DNA of 64,000 bases from Paenibacillus sp. ACRRY (GTDB taxonomy: Bacteria > Bacillota > Bacilli > Paenibacillales > Paenibacillaceae). The position numbers and the translations under genes were made by a program. Under the pieces are notes generated by a model, which was not told where the DNA came from, searched no databases, and saw only the letters and a list, made by a program, of their open reading frames with translations. Of the stretch, positions 43,356 through 54,239 are shown in pieces; within the stretch, counting starts at the first letter, position 1, and each line of letters opens with the position of its first letter. The DNA is taken from the NCBI RefSeq assembly GCF_022346995.1, contig NZ_JAKRNM010000001.1, forward strand, positions 1,736,001 to 1,800,000. Reading direction: 5' to 3'.

Positions 43356-44636
43356 TTATTCCCCCTTCTCATCCCGCAAGAAGTAGATCGTGTCCAGACG
43401 GAATTGCTCTGCCGCCTCACGAACGTTTTCTTTGCTGATTTGCTCAACCTGAGCGAGCAGCTCGTCAGCGGTCCGCTCCTTGCCCGATAACTGACGATTA
43501 AAGTCATACGCAATCATCTCAAAAGCAGAATCCTGCATTTCTTTGAGCAAATTACGGATCATCGCTTTGGTCTGAGACATTTCCAGATCGCTAATATTTC
43601 CATTTTTCATTTCATCTAACTGCTGATTGATGATCGTCACGGCTTTTTCATAATTGGGAATTTCAATTCCGGATTGAATCGTTGCGATGCCTTTATGTCC
43701 GTCATACCGGGAGGAAGCATAGTACGCCAGACTTTCCTTTTCACGAACATTAACAAACAATTTGGAATGTGGATATCCTCCAAGAATTCCGTTGTACATT
43801 AATGCTGCTGCATATTGCGGGTCGCCATACGTAATGGACGTGCGAAGTCCCATATTCAGTTTGCCTTGGTTAACATTTAGTCGTTCAACGACCGTCTCCA
43901 CTTCTTTGTCACCGCGAACGGCCTGGTTTGTCACGTAGTTCGAGGAGTGGGTACGATTAACATCAAAGTGTTTTTGAACTAGACTCTCCACTTCTTCGAG
44001 CGTCGTGTCACCTACGACATAGAGATCCATGCTTGCCTGCTGCAGTAACGTCTGATAAGCGGTCGTAAGTACATCCGGTTCGATTGCCGGCAGATCCTGA
44101 CGTTTCCCTAACGGATGCAAGCGATACGGTTCATTTTTACACATTTCCTCGATACTGCGTTCTGCCGCATAACGCATTTTATCATTAACAACAGACTCCA
44201 ACTGCTTGCGGACGGTCTCACGTTCTGAATGCACATAGGCCTTTCTGAAATGCCCATCTTCCATAGCCGGCCGAGTAAGTACCTCTCCCAAAAACGCAAA
44301 GGAACGATCCAAAAGCTGTTCATCCCCGCCTACAAAGGAATCATTAATCGTGTCCATCCGGAATTGCACAATCTGATAGTCTCCACGCTTGTATACGTCA
44401 AAACCAAAACCAGCTCCATACAAATGCTCCAACTGTTCACGAAACTCCGTTGTTTCAGGATAGGACTGGGTTCCACGACGAAGCACAAATGGCGTCAGCG
44501 CTACTTTGGTGACCGTTTCTTCTTGCAGCGGGACTCCTGCATACAACGAGATGGCAAAAGTCTTGAAACGTTTAGTGGGCAATACATGGATACGAAACTC
44601 CTTTTGGCTGCCCCGTTCAAATCCTGATGTATTCAA
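43356..44636 (-). CDS. ymfF: M16-family peptidase-like protein (YmfF), inactive partner
   Basis: A 426-residue M16 homologue. At the place of HxxEH the sequence reads TPFVLRRGTQSYPET, so zinc ligands are missing and it cannot be catalytic alone. It keeps the C-terminal half with YGDPQYAAALMYNGILGG and KLFVNVREKESLAYYASSRY. Equal length to ymfH and 3-base spacing suggest a heterodimer. A terminator from sleB precedes it. Confidence 0.9.
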   Translation of the reverse strand: MNTSGFERGSQKEFRIHVLPTKRFKTFAISLYAGVPLQEETVTKVALTPFVLRRGTQSYPETTEFREQLEHLYGAGFGFDVYKRGDYQIVQFRMDTINDSFVGGDEQLLDRSFAFLGEVLTRPAMEDGHFRKAYVHSERETVRKQLESVVNDKMRYAAERSIEEMCKNEPYRLHPLGKRQDLPAIEPDVLTTAYQTLLQQASMDLYVVGDTTLEEVESLVQKHFDVNRTHSSNYVTNQAVRGDKEVETVVERLNVNQGKLNMGLRTSITYGDPQYAAALMYNGILGGYPHSKLFVNVREKESLAYYASSRYDGHKGIATIQSGIEIPNYEKAVTIINQQLDEMKNGNISDLEMSQTKAMIRNLLKEMQDSAFEMIAYDFNRQLSGKERTADELLAQVEQISKENVREAAEQFRLDTIYFLRDEKGE

Positions 44637-44725
44637 ATGTCAAAACCCCTTTACGGCGTCATTTGTTATGCAATATCTCGGTAACTCTCAAGTGCAACAA
44701 CCATTTTAACCCATGCAAAAGGCAA

Positions 44726-44758
44726 GAAGCAACCGAAGACACGTCTTCTGGTTGCTTC
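44726..44758 (-). terminator. Terminator of the sleB-like gene
   Basis: GAAGCAACC-GAAGA pairs with TCTTC-TGGTTGCTTC around CACG; the T-run downstream is short (TTGCC). Confidence 0.6.
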
Positions 44759-44766
44759 CAACATCA

Positions 44767-45594
44767 TCACATACAAAAGATATGCTGACCGATTGTTTTC
44801 ACCTGAGGACGGGTCCAGATCCACTTGGAAGTAGCCGTCTTGGGATTAAAGTAATACAGGCAGCCGCCAGATGGGTCCCAGCCATTCATTGCCTGCTCAA
44901 CCGCTTTACGGGCCTGCGCATTGGGTTCCAGATAGATCTGCCCGTCAGCTACAGCGGTAAATGCACCAGGCTGGAAAATGACGCCGGATGGTGTATTTGG
45001 AAAACTCGGTGATTTCACGCGGTTCAGTATGACTGCCGCTACAGCAACCTGACCTTCAAAGGGTTCTCCCCTGGATTCGCCATATACCGCATTGGCCATA
45101 ATCTTAATTTCATTCTCGGATAAGCCCATGGAATTAGCGGATCCCATGTTGTCCTGCTCTTTGTTTGCATTGCCGGTTTTGTCCTCACCCTGGCCTGACG
45201 ATTCTTTGTGCAGTGGCGGCTCGGTCGGAGACCATTGTTTAGTTGCGTTGTACAACCTCAGTTTAGTTTTAGCGCCAACCACACCATCTGCCTTCATGCC
45301 GAATTCAGATTGAAACCACTTTACGGATTTCAGCGTGCTGCTGCCAAAGTTACTATCGATTTTACCATTGTAAAAACCTAAGTACTTCAGTCTGCCTTGG
45401 AGCTCGTATACATCCTGCCCATAACTTCCATATTGTACGGTGTTACTGCTGAAGGTGGGCAGCGTCTTCTCTTCCACCTGGGAAGTATTCGGTTTGGATT
45501 CTTGGGTTGCCGAATGGTCAGGGAGCAAATAACGAATTCCCAATGCAGACATCAGCAAGATCGCAGTGAAAAGCCATATGTTCATTTTTCGCAT
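44767..45594 (-). CDS. SleB-like cell wall hydrolase with peptidoglycan-binding domain
   Basis: A 275-residue exported enzyme. N-terminal hydrophobic anchor or signal (IWLFTAILLMSALGIRYLL), a PG_binding_1 domain (YGQDVYELQGRLKYLGFYNG ... FQSEFGMKADGVVGAKT), a Gly/Asn/Lys linker, then Hydrolase_2: IMANAVYGESRGEPFEGQVA with the catalytic Glu, and GGCLYYFNPKTATSKWIWTR. These are spore cortex-lytic transglycosylases. It could act in germination or in the mother cell; no ypeB partner is adjacent. Confidence 0.88.
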   Translation of the reverse strand: MRKMNIWLFTAILLMSALGIRYLLPDHSATQESKPNTSQVEEKTLPTFSSNTVQYGSYGQDVYELQGRLKYLGFYNGKIDSNFGSSTLKSVKWFQSEFGMKADGVVGAKTKLRLYNATKQWSPTEPPLHKESSGQGEDKTGNANKEQDNMGSANSMGLSENEIKIMANAVYGESRGEPFEGQVAVAAVILNRVKSPSFPNTPSGVIFQPGAFTAVADGQIYLEPNAQARKAVEQAMNGWDPSGGCLYYFNPKTATSKWIWTRPQVKTIGQHIFCM

Positions 45595-45727
45595 CGACTG
45601 TGCTCTACCTTTCTCTTGTGGGATTAACAGAATCGCTAACGTTATTATGACAAGCCTGCTTGCTTCCTATGCACCAAATCACCCGATCATTGGACAACAT
45701 GGCAAAACTTCAACGACCATAAAAAAC

Positions 45728-45757
45728 AAAAAAAGCCCCCAACTTATTGTTGGGGGC
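45728..45757 (-). terminator. Terminator of ftsK
   Basis: On the minus strand GCCCCCAAC/GTTGGGGGC hairpin followed by TTTTTTT. Confidence 0.85.
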
Positions 45758-45785
45758 ATGCATAGATACATTTAATTGATGGTGC

Positions 45786-48515
45786 TTAAGAACTTATTTT
45801 GTTTTGTTGATATTGTTCCAGCGAGATTAGAACCTCCCTAGGCTTACTGCCTTCATACGGGCCAATAACACCACGAGCCTCCATTGAGTCGATCAGACGT
45901 GCGGCGCGAGTATAACCCACTCGCATGCGCCGCTGAAGCAAGGATACGGAAGCTTGCTTCGCTTCCAAAATAATTTGCACAGCTTGCTCATACAGTTCAT
46001 CTTGTACTTCATCTGCCGCTTGAACGGAGTCATCGACTTCAGGAACAATGGATTCATCGTACTGCGCTTCGCCTTGTCCACGCACATAATTAACAATATT
46101 CTCAACTTCTTCATCACTCATGAAAGCTCCCTGCACCCGTACTGGCTTGGAAGCCCCCATTGGCATGAACAGCATATCGCCCCGACCCAACAGTTTCTCG
46201 GCTCCACCCATATCTAGGATTGTCCGGGAGTCTACCTGCGAAGACACACCGAATGCGATCCGAGACGGGATATTGGCCTTGATGACACCTGTAATGACAT
46301 CTACGGAAGGCCGCTGCGTGGCGATAATGAGATGGATTCCAGCTGCACGCGCCATTTGGGCAAGACGGGCAATGGCATCTTCCACATCCCCCGCTGCAAC
46401 CATCATCAGATCCGCAAGCTCGTCCACAATAACAACGATGTATGGCAACACAGCTGACGGATTATCCTTCATCAGGTTGTTGTAACCTTCAACGTTCCGT
46501 GTACCCGATTTGGAGAACAACTCATACCGCTTCTCCATCTCCACCACAATTTTTTTGAGGGCAAGCGAAGCTCTCTTGGGATCCGTAACTACCGGAGCCA
46601 TCAGATGAGGAATGCCATTGTATACATTAAGCTCAACCATTTTCGGGTCGACCATCAGAAATTTCACTTCATCTGGCTTCGCTTTGTACAGAATACTTGT
46701 GATAATCCCGTTAATACATACCGATTTACCAGAACCCGTGGCACCCGCAACAAGCAAATGGGGCATACGGGCGAGGTTGCCAATGATGGTCTGACCAGAA
46801 ATATCCCGTCCAAATGCAATAGTCACTTTGGACTCAGCATCCTGAAACGTGGATGTTTCCATAACCTCACGCATCGTTACAACTGAAACTTCGCCGTTGG
46901 GCACCTCAATACCAATCGCTGATTTACCCGGAATCGGTGCTTCCATCCGGATATCCTTTGCCGCCAATGCCAGTGCGATATCATCAGTCAAACTTACAAT
47001 TCGGCTAACTTTCACACCAATATCCGGTTGAATTTCATATCGCGTAACGGCTGGACCTCTAACAACTTCTAGCACTTTCGCCCGCACACCGAAGCTCTCC
47101 AGTGTGGCTTCAAGCTTCCGGGCAGTTTGCATATAATCTTTTTGATCCCCGCCCTTACCGCCGTTATTAGGCTTCGCAAGAAGGCGGAACGAAGGGAGTT
47201 TGTACGGCTTCGGAGGTGGTGGAGGGGGTTTAACCGGCTCCATCGCCTGTCCCTCAACAGTTTCACTGTCCATCACCGAAGATGCATTATTTAATCCACC
47301 AGGTTGTCCTTCCAGGCTGTTCTCCATCACACTCAGGTCATCAGTACCCGCCTCATTTACAGGCCAATCTGCTCCGTCCACCAGTTCATCACTAATTTTG
47401 ATCGGGATGTCGTCTTCTTGGCTGGAATCTGAAATGTCCTCGGGAAACGGATACGCATCGTCGAGATCATCATCCTTCACATGATCCTCGGATCTGACAT
47501 GTTCGAAGAAATCCCGAATAATCGGAGCAGAACTGGTCGGCGGAGTATCCCTTCCAGCAGAAGCTGGAACCTCTGAGGCAAATGACGGCTCTTCTTTCCA
47601 TGATTCTGCGACATGATCCGGCTCTGCGCGATATAACACTTGCTCTGCTGCCGGTGGCTGCTCTTGCTCCATCTCTCGGTCTGATTTGGTTGTCTCTCGA
47701 TCCGCACCCCACTTACCAAACAATTGAAAGAAAATGGGTGCTTTTCGCTTGGGAAGATGCATTTCTTCCAAGTCATCCTCTTCATCCTCTTCGATATCCG
47801 CCGGAATAGGAACCACTTTACGTGCTGCTCCAGCTTTTTTTCCGGAGGATGTTGCAGCAGAACGTGCTGAAGGTCTGGACTCCAGCTTTTTGTAGATCGA
47901 ACTGCCGGCATCCCATACCTTGGATCTGAAAATGCGTACCAGATCGACATAGGACAGATTCGTAATCAGCATAAAACTGATAATAAACATCACGATCATG
48001 ATCAGGCGAGCGCCCAGACTGCCGAACAGCCACAAGAACAGAGCAAACTGAGCAGCCCCAATGTAGCCGCCACTTATGTCCTTATTTAACATGGAATCAC
48101 GTTCACCTGGCGCAGGTTGTAGCAGTTCGGTCTGCATATCATTATGTACTTGTGTAATAACCGCTCCAGGCTCGAGAGCACCCACAGGGATAAGCTTCTG
48201 ATGCATTGCAGATACGGTACTCATCAAGGTTAACGCAAACACCAGAAGAACAAGCCCGGTCTTACGAGTAGTCCAACCGCTTGGCCACTTTCGGTGAATC
48301 ATAACCATCAATCCGTAATAGATCCCAACCAGCGGAATGGCAAAATAGAATTTCCCTAGCATTAATCCGAACATTTTGGATAATGAACGTCCTACCGTTG
48401 CTTCTCCGGATAGAGCGATAACCGCCAGAGTAATAAGCACAATTCCGTAGATTTCATATTTTAAAACGCCGCTGAACGCAGCGCCTTTTTTCTTCTTCTT
48501 TTTTCTTCTGGCCAA
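45786..48515 (-). CDS. ftsK: DNA translocase FtsK/SpoIIIE
   Basis: A 909-residue translocase. A Lys-rich start ([12 protein letters not shown]) precedes four membrane helices (about 20-175), then an acidic, Pro-rich linker of about 250 residues (with [17 protein letters not shown]). The motor domain has Walker [15 protein letters not shown] and Walker [15 protein letters not shown]. The C-terminal gamma winged helix ([20 protein letters not shown]) reads orientation sequences. It clears chromosomes from the septum; by position in the cluster it is the SpoIIIE counterpart, which also pumps DNA into the forespore. Confidence 0.95.
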   Translation of the reverse strand: MARRKKKKKKGAAFSGVLKYEIYGIVLITLAVIALSGEATVGRSLSKMFGLMLGKFYFAIPLVGIYYGLMVMIHRKWPSGWTTRKTGLVLLVFALTLMSTVSAMHQKLIPVGALEPGAVITQVHNDMQTELLQPAPGERDSMLNKDISGGYIGAAQFALFLWLFGSLGARLIMIVMFIISFMLITNLSYVDLVRIFRSKVWDAGSSIYKKLESRPSARSAATSSGKKAGAARKVVPIPADIEEDEEDDLEEMHLPKRKAPIFFQLFGKWGADRETTKSDREMEQEQPPAAEQVLYRAEPDHVAESWKEEPSFASEVPASAGRDTPPTSSAPIIRDFFEHVRSEDHVKDDDLDDAYPFPEDISDSSQEDDIPIKISDELVDGADWPVNEAGTDDLSVMENSLEGQPGGLNNASSVMDSETVEGQAMEPVKPPPPPPKPYKLPSFRLLAKPNNGGKGGDQKDYMQTARKLEATLESFGVRAKVLEVVRGPAVTRYEIQPDIGVKVSRIVSLTDDIALALAAKDIRMEAPIPGKSAIGIEVPNGEVSVVTMREVMETSTFQDAESKVTIAFGRDISGQTIIGNLARMPHLLVAGATGSGKSVCINGIITSILYKAKPDEVKFLMVDPKMVELNVYNGIPHLMAPVVTDPKRASLALKKIVVEMEKRYELFSKSGTRNVEGYNNLMKDNPSAVLPYIVVIVDELADLMMVAAGDVEDAIARLAQMARAAGIHLIIATQRPSVDVITGVIKANIPSRIAFGVSSQVDSRTILDMGGAEKLLGRGDMLFMPMGASKPVRVQGAFMSDEEVENIVNYVRGQGEAQYDESIVPEVDDSVQAADEVQDELYEQAVQIILEAKQASVSLLQRRMRVGYTRAARLIDSMEARGVIGPYEGSKPREVLISLEQYQQNKISS

Positions 48516-48605
48516 AATCAGGTCACCCCCAGAAGAATATTATACCATACAAATATAATCCGTACATATGTTCTTTTCTTACCCTATTTGTCTTTTTTCG
48601 TCATG

Positions 48606-48836
48606 TTATGTTGGTCCCGCGTTACCTGAAAGAGGAACTTTGGAGCCAGGCATATTGGCGGGATCAAGGTACGCTTCTAGCGGGCAGTCAAGCAAACGCA
48701 CGATAACAGCTTCGCTCTCACTAACCGGTCTGATCTGCATCAATAAACCGTTGATCTTGACTTCACGCGTATCTTCCCCTTCATTCCACATCCCTGACCA
48801 GAGATGCTCCGGCGGCATTACAGTATACATGGTCAT
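48606..48836 (-). CDS. ylzJ: YlzJ-like protein
   Basis: A 76-residue protein matching the YlzJ family: [42 protein letters not shown] and the ending PGSKVPL. The ATG overlaps the tepA stop by 4 bases, so the two are coupled. Function unknown; the gene is always between tepA and ftsK in Bacillales. Confidence 0.88.
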   Translation of the reverse strand: MTMYTVMPPEHLWSGMWNEGEDTREVKINGLLMQIRPVSESEAVIVRLLDCPLEAYLDPANMPGSKVPLSGNAGPT

Positions 48837-49606
48837 TGAGTAAGCCCTCCTGCCTGCAGAGTCTGTCTCTTGTCTCCCATGAGTTTGTTTAACTGGGCAA
48901 TGGCTTGTCCGATGCCGCCAACCGCATCCATTAATCCGTATTTGACTGCATCAGCACTTCCTACGGCGGTACCGATATCCCGGTTCAATTCCCCTGTCTT
49001 AAACATGAGTTCTTTGAACATGTCCTCCGAAATATTCGAATGCGTGGTAACAAAGCGGACAACCCGTTCCTGCATTTTCTCCATATATTCAAATGTTTGA
49101 GGAACTCCAATGACAAGGCCGTTCATCCGGATGGGATGAATCGTCATTGTTGCACTTCCGGCAATTAATGAATAGGTTGAAGCTACTGCGATTGGAACCC
49201 CAATGCTGTGTCCTCCCCCAATAACAACGGTAACGGTCGGCTTGCTCAGAGAAGCAATCATCTCGGCAATCGCTAAACCCGCCTCCACATCTCCTCCCAC
49301 GGTGTTCAGAATGATCAGAATCCCTTCGATCCGGGGGTTCTGTTCAGCAGCAACCAATTGCGGAATAATATGCTCGTACTTCGTGGTTTTGTTCTGCGGA
49401 GGCAGAATCAGATGACCTTCAACCTGTCCAATAATCGTCATACAGAAAATATTGGACTCTCCTGCGGGTGACTGAGTCTGTCCGAACTGCTGGATCGCTT
49501 CTGTAACGGGAGACAATCCTTTGTCATCTTGGGCAGGCATGCTCGGTGTCTCCGTCTCAGGTTGATTTGACTTGGATGTCTGCTTGCCATTTATATACTC
49601 ACTCAT
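48833..49606 (-). CDS. tepA: ClpP-like protease TepA
   Basis: A 257-residue Clp-like serine protease. Catalytic Ser lies in [15 protein letters not shown], with [10 protein letters not shown] supplying the His region. It resembles TepA (YmfB), reported to act on translocation or small spore proteins. No ATPase partner is encoded here. ATG 49606 follows GGAAGGGG; an in-frame start 21 bases upstream has no site. About 40 residues at the N-terminus are polar and variable. Confidence 0.9.
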   Translation of the reverse strand: MSEYINGKQTSKSNQPETETPSMPAQDDKGLSPVTEAIQQFGQTQSPAGESNIFCMTIIGQVEGHLILPPQNKTTKYEHIIPQLVAAEQNPRIEGILIILNTVGGDVEAGLAIAEMIASLSKPTVTVVIGGGHSIGVPIAVASTYSLIAGSATMTIHPIRMNGLVIGVPQTFEYMEKMQERVVRFVTTHSNISEDMFKELMFKTGELNRDIGTAVGSADAVKYGLMDAVGGIGQAIAQLNKLMGDKRQTLQAGGLTQ

Positions 49607-49733
49607 TATGTTAATCCCCTTCCCCATAACTATATTAATGTCTTCCTTAGTATGGGGAATTTTCCAGCTTACTTATACCCGATGAACTGCCAAAAATCCC
49701 TTACATTATCCATGAAGCCAATCCACAAAAACC

Positions 49734-49788
49734 AAAAAAAGCCCCTGATCTACGAGGAACCGTCCAATATTACTCGTAGATCAGGGGC
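49734..49788 (-). terminator. Terminator of rnj
   Basis: GCCCCTGATCTACGAG pairs perfectly with CTCGTAGATCAGGGGC (16 bp); on the minus strand TTTTTTT follows. Confidence 0.9.
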
Positions 49789-49822
49789 GACTGTGTGCCT
49801 GAATATATGATTTTAATGTATT

Positions 49823-51502
49823 TTAAACTTCCATGATAATTGGCAAAATCATCGGTCTGCGACGAGTTTGCTCATACAGGAAGCGTCCCAGTGCATCTTT
49901 TACATTCGTTTTGAGTGAAGCCCATTCGTTTACGTTCTCACTCATCAACTTTTGCAGCGTGCTGCTGACAATACGGTTGGCTTCATCAAGCAGTCCTTCG
50001 GATTCCCGTACGTATACAAATCCACGGGAAATGATATCCGGACCGGAGACAATTTTACCATCCTGTTTGCTCAGGGTAACTACAACGACAAGAATACCAT
50101 CTTGAGATAAAAGTTTGCGATCACGCAATACGATGTTACCTACATCGCCTACACCCAATCCGTCGATCAGTACGTTGCCTGCAGTAACTTTACCAGCCTT
50201 GCGTGCTGCTCCGCCTTGAATCTCAACCACTTCACCGATATCCGTGATGAAGATGTTATCAGGATCGATACCTACAGATTCAGCAAGAACTGCGTGGCGG
50301 CGCTGCATACGGAACTCCCCGTGAATTGGCAGGAAGAATTTAGGCTTCATCAGGTTAAGCATCAGTTTGAGCTCTTCCTGGCTACCGTGTCCTGATACGT
50401 GTACACCGCTGTTCGCACCACTGTAATGTACATTAGCTCCGAGACGGAACAGTTCATCAATGGTACGGCCTACATACTTCTCGTTACCCGGTACCGGTGT
50501 TGCTGCAATAATAACCGTGTCACCAGGAAGAATGTCTACTTTACGATGAGTAGAACGTGCCATCCGAGTCAATGCAGACATTGGCTCGCCTTGACTTCCT
50601 GTGCAGAGAATAACAACGCGGTCAGCGGCCATTTTACCTACTTCTTCAGGTTCAATGATCATGCCGTCCGGAATATCCAGATAACCCAGATCCGAAGCAA
50701 TACCTACAACGTTTACCATGCTGCGTCCAATGACAGCCACTTTGCGGCCAGTCACTTCTGCTGCATTAATAACCTGTTGAATCCGGTGTACGTTGGAAGC
50801 AAAGGTAGCCACTACAACGCGCTGGCTCGCTTTACGGAAGATATCTTCCAGAACGATACCTACATTTTTTTCGGAAGGCGTAAAGCCTGGTTTCTCGGCA
50901 TTGGTACTGTCAGACAAAAGCGCAAGTACGCCATTCGTACCGATCTGTGCCATACGTTGAAGATCCGCATATTGACCATTTACTGGTGTGTGGTCGAATT
51001 TGAAGTCACCTGTATGAACTACAGCACCTTCTGGTGTTTCAACACATACACCAACGGAATCCGGAATACTATGGTTAGTAGCAAAGAATGTTGCTTTCAA
51101 TACCGATCCAAGTTGGATCTCGGAATCAGCATCAATCAGAATGCGTTTTGTTTCACCCAGCAAATTGGCTTCTTTCAGCTTGTTTTCCACCAGTCCGAGT
51201 GTAAGCTTCGTTCCGTATACAGGAACGTTAAGGTGTTTCAGAACATACGGCAATCCACCGATATGATCTTCGTGACCGTGAGTCAAAATAATACCTCTTA
51301 CTTTGTCACGGTTCTCAGTCAAGTACGAAATGTCAGGAATGACAATGTCGATTCCAAGCATATCTTCTTCAGGGAATTTAAGACCAGCATCTACGACTAC
51401 AATGTCGTTAGCGTATTGGATGACGTACATATTTTTACCAATCTCGCCTACGCCGCCCAGTGCAAAAATCATCAGTTTATCGTTATTATTTTTCTTAGAC
51501 AA
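49823..51502 (-). CDS. Ribonuclease J (J1-like sequence at the rnjB locus)
   Basis: A 559-residue metallo-beta-lactamase/beta-CASP RNase with 5'-3' exo- and endonuclease activity. The zinc motif is LTHGHEDHIGGLPYV, with further ligands in THSIPDS-like TNHSIPDSVG and HTGDFKFDHTP, and beta-CASP motifs in SGHGSQEE and IHGEFRMQ. The C-terminus KRRPMILPIIMEV-like RRRPMILPIIMEV resembles RNase J1 more than J2, although gene order (next to tepA and dapA) is that of B. subtilis rnjB/ymfA. All catalytic residues are present. Confidence 0.92.
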   Translation of the reverse strand: MSKKNNNDKLMIFALGGVGEIGKNMYVIQYANDIVVVDAGLKFPEEDMLGIDIVIPDISYLTENRDKVRGIILTHGHEDHIGGLPYVLKHLNVPVYGTKLTLGLVENKLKEANLLGETKRILIDADSEIQLGSVLKATFFATNHSIPDSVGVCVETPEGAVVHTGDFKFDHTPVNGQYADLQRMAQIGTNGVLALLSDSTNAEKPGFTPSEKNVGIVLEDIFRKASQRVVVATFASNVHRIQQVINAAEVTGRKVAVIGRSMVNVVGIASDLGYLDIPDGMIIEPEEVGKMAADRVVILCTGSQGEPMSALTRMARSTHRKVDILPGDTVIIAATPVPGNEKYVGRTIDELFRLGANVHYSGANSGVHVSGHGSQEELKLMLNLMKPKFFLPIHGEFRMQRRHAVLAESVGIDPDNIFITDIGEVVEIQGGAARKAGKVTAGNVLIDGLGVGDVGNIVLRDRKLLSQDGILVVVVTLSKQDGKIVSGPDIISRGFVYVRESEGLLDEANRIVSSTLQKLMSENVNEWASLKTNVKDALGRFLYEQTRRRPMILPIIMEV

Positions 51503-51971
51503 ATGAATCTGAACCTCCTATGGTAGTTGGACGTCGTACCTTATTATTTTATTTATTGTAAGTTAAAAAAGTAATCTCCACATCAAAGCCAATAGATAGG
51601 CATGTATGCAAAAGAACACCTTTATTCACGATATTTGGAAGAAGTTCTTCGAAGCAATTCCCCTTCACCAACAAGTTGGATTTGAAATGATTCCTTCTTA
51701 GCCGTTCCTTCCCTTTTCACCGCAAAGCCACATCTCGAAACGATGTCGCTTTCAATTTCAAAAAAATACCGCACCCAGTCACTTGACATCATTATACATG
51801 ATTAAAAACAAAAAAAACAAGTCACTCTGTCGTTAAGCCTTAGGTTTCCCTCTGACAGCAAGGATGAAACAACCCCAAAAAACAAAAAAAGAACCACTTC
51901 TTCTCTCTGAAGAGCGGTTCCTTTTTGTTTAAATATGTTATAAAGATTAATAATTTCAAGACATACACTTG
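51503..51971. other. Intergenic region: rnj leader and dapA terminator
   Basis: 469 bases. A minus-strand -10 TATAAT (51796-51791) with a weak -35 (TTGTTT, 18-base spacer) gives an rnj leader of about 280 nt. The dapA terminator is at its right side. No small ORF with a clear ribosome site was found. RNase J mRNAs with long leaders may be autoregulated, but I see no specific element. Confidence 0.5.
51885..51920 (-). terminator. Terminator of dapA
   Basis: On the minus strand GAACC-GCTCTTC pairs with GAAGAAGT-GGTTC; TTTTTTT follows. Confidence 0.8.
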
Positions 51972-52850
51972 TTATTCATTAAACAAGGCACGGATAAAGC
52001 CCTGCTCATCTTCGGTTGGAGCAATGAGCGGTAGACGCACTGACCCAACATTCAATCCACGTAACGTCAGTGCATATTTCACTGCAACCGGGTTCGGCAA
52101 AGGCTGAGGACACTCAAACAAACCTTTGAACACCGGGAAAAGCTTCTGATGCAATCTCGTTGCATTTTGAGTGTCTCCACCGACAAAGGAATCAATCATC
52201 TGCTTCATCTCTGAACCAACCACATGGCTCGCGACGCTAACAATGCCGTATGCCCCCACTGTGATCGCTGGTAAGCCTGACGCATCGTCTCCCGTATATA
52301 CTTTAAAGTGATCGGGTGCATCTGCAGCGACGAGTGTCACATGCTCCAAAGAAGCACATTCTTTCGTAGCCACAATATTCGGTATCTGAGCCAGGCGAAG
52401 CGTAGTGGCCGCAGACAAGCAGGCCGAGGTACGTCCTGGCACGTTATATAGCATCACAGGCAGTTTGGTTGAGCTCGCGATGGCTTCAAAATGTTGGAAC
52501 ATGCCTTCTTGGCTTGGTTTGTTGTAATAAGGAACGACCAAAAGGACCCCATCCACGCCAACACGTTCAGCTTCTTGTGTCAGATGGATCGAATGGGCAG
52601 TATTGTTAGACCCTGTTCCGGCAATGATTTTGCATCTTCCTGCAGCATGCTTCACTGCAAACTCAAAAAGCTGCACCTTCTCACTGTCGCTAAGTGTAGG
52701 AGATTCACCGGTCGTACCGGACACCACAAGTGCTTCAGATTTTTGATCTGAAATTAAATAGTCTATAAGCCTTGCAGTTTCCTCCCAATGAATCTCCCCC
52801 TGTTCGTTGAACGGAGTGACCATTGCTGTAATCAATCTTCCAAAGTCCAA
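51972..52850 (-). CDS. dapA: 4-hydroxy-tetrahydrodipicolinate synthase
   Basis: A 292-residue aldolase-type enzyme that condenses pyruvate with aspartate semialdehyde, feeding both lysine and spore dipicolinate. Motifs: VVSGTTGESPTLSDSEK, catalytic Tyr in VMLYNVPGRTSA and Schiff-base Lys in NIVATKECASLEHV. The start is TTG at 52850 (AAGGAGG 8 bases upstream), giving MDFGRLITAMVTPF as in Bacillus. A TTG at 52868 is too near the site. It follows dapG in one operon. Confidence 0.94.
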   Translation of the reverse strand: MDFGRLITAMVTPFNEQGEIHWEETARLIDYLISDQKSEALVVSGTTGESPTLSDSEKVQLFEFAVKHAAGRCKIIAGTGSNNTAHSIHLTQEAERVGVDGVLLVVPYYNKPSQEGMFQHFEAIASSTKLPVMLYNVPGRTSACLSAATTLRLAQIPNIVATKECASLEHVTLVAADAPDHFKVYTGDDASGLPAITVGAYGIVSVASHVVGSEMKQMIDSFVGGDTQNATRLHQKLFPVFKGLFECPQPLPNPVAVKYALTLRGLNVGSVRLPLIAPTEDEQGFIRALFNE

Positions 52851-52895
52851 TTCGATTTCCTCCTTCAAAACAGGTCTGGCTCCGATCGCTTCTAA

Positions 52896-54113
52896 TTACA
52901 GATGAAGTTCGAATGAGGTGTGAAGCGCCCTCAGGGCCTGAACCATATCTTCTTTTTTTACAAGTACCCAGATGGTTGTATTCGAATCTGCAGATTGCAA
53001 TATCTGAATGTCAGCCAGTGTTAACGATTCAACGATTCTTGCCATAATTCCAGGCACACCGTTAATTCCACCGCCGATCACCGAAACTTTGGCACAGCCG
53101 GACAGACTTTGAGGTTTAAGACCAATCTCTTGTAATACTTGAATTGCTTTTTCAGAGTCACTGTCGAATACCGTATACACGACTCCTGAAGGGGTAACAT
53201 TAATAAAATCAACACTAATCGAATTTTCAGCCATTGTTTTGAAGACTTTCAGTTGCAGCCGATCTGCGCCTCCCGGTACATCTACGGTGATCTGGGTTAC
53301 ATTGCTAACGTAAGCAATACCCGTCACATAACGATCTACTATGCCTGTCTGCACATCCTGGAAGCCCTCCGGATGAGTAACAAGGGTTCCTTCGCTGTCT
53401 GCAAAAGTGGAACGCACACGTACTGGAATCTGGGATTGCATTGCAATTTCTACTGCTCGGGGGTGAATAACCTTCGCCCCGTGATGCGCCATATTACAGA
53501 TCTCGGCATAACTCACCACAGTCAACGGTCGTGCATCCTCTACTATCCGCGGATCAGCGGTCAAAATGCCGTTTACATCCGTATAGATATCCACCATCTC
53601 CGCATGAAGAGCGGCACCCAGTGCCGTCGCTGATGTATCACTACCTCCACGACCTAAAGTGGTAAAGTCCCCGCTCTCTGTCTGCCCTTGGAAACCGGTA
53701 ACAATAACAACACGATCTTTTTGAAGCTCCTCCAGCACACGAACAGGACGGACATCCAAAATCCGGGCATTCCCGAAATTGTCGTCCGTCACAAAGCCTG
53801 CCTGCGCACCAGTCAGCACAGTTGTGGGGATGTTTTCATGTTCCAGAAGACTGCTGAGCGTTGTAGCTGATATGATTTCACCACAGCACAACAATAAATC
53901 TTTTTCACGTGCAGACAGTGCATTACCATTTTGCGCTGCCCAGTCAAGCAATGTATCTGTAGCATATGGTTCACCCCGGCGGCCCATAGCGGATACAACA
54001 ATGACAAGACTAAGTCCTGCCTCAAGTTCACGTTTAATATGACGGAGCACGTGCTCTCTTGCCTGAACTGTAGAGAGCGACGTGCCTCCAAATTTCTGTA
54101 CCATGATACGCAT
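52896..54113 (-). CDS. dapG: Aspartate kinase (DapG-type)
   Basis: A 405-residue aspartokinase. It begins MRIMVQKFGGTSLSTVQARE, with VTGFQGQTESGDFTTLGRGG and STFADSEGTLVTHP, then two ACT domains (ITVDVPGGADRLQLKVFKTM; KVSVIGGGINGVPGIMARIV). It is the DapG-type isozyme that is inhibited by diaminopimelate in Bacillus. ATG 54113 follows GGAGG. It would need asd for the next step, but only an asd remnant lies upstream. Confidence 0.94.
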   Translation of the reverse strand: MRIMVQKFGGTSLSTVQAREHVLRHIKRELEAGLSLVIVVSAMGRRGEPYATDTLLDWAAQNGNALSAREKDLLLCCGEIISATTLSSLLEHENIPTTVLTGAQAGFVTDDNFGNARILDVRPVRVLEELQKDRVVIVTGFQGQTESGDFTTLGRGGSDTSATALGAALHAEMVDIYTDVNGILTADPRIVEDARPLTVVSYAEICNMAHHGAKVIHPRAVEIAMQSQIPVRVRSTFADSEGTLVTHPEGFQDVQTGIVDRYVTGIAYVSNVTQITVDVPGGADRLQLKVFKTMAENSISVDFINVTPSGVVYTVFDSDSEKAIQVLQEIGLKPQSLSGCAKVSVIGGGINGVPGIMARIVESLTLADIQILQSADSNTTIWVLVKKEDMVQALRALHTSFELHL

Positions 54114-54239
54114 CTTAATTCCTCCATTTGTGTACGCAAGAAGACTGGACACGGTCAAATCAACAAATGGATCAACCCAGGGAGCGTTCCGATGCAATAA
54201 ATTCAGCAATGATTACGACATTATATGCCGTTTTTCCTC

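Noticed and set aside
50399..51526. Long plus-strand frame (375 codons) opposite rnj
   Set aside because: Mirror of a strongly coding gene; composition rich in Tyr, Asn and Cys, typical of antisense frames.
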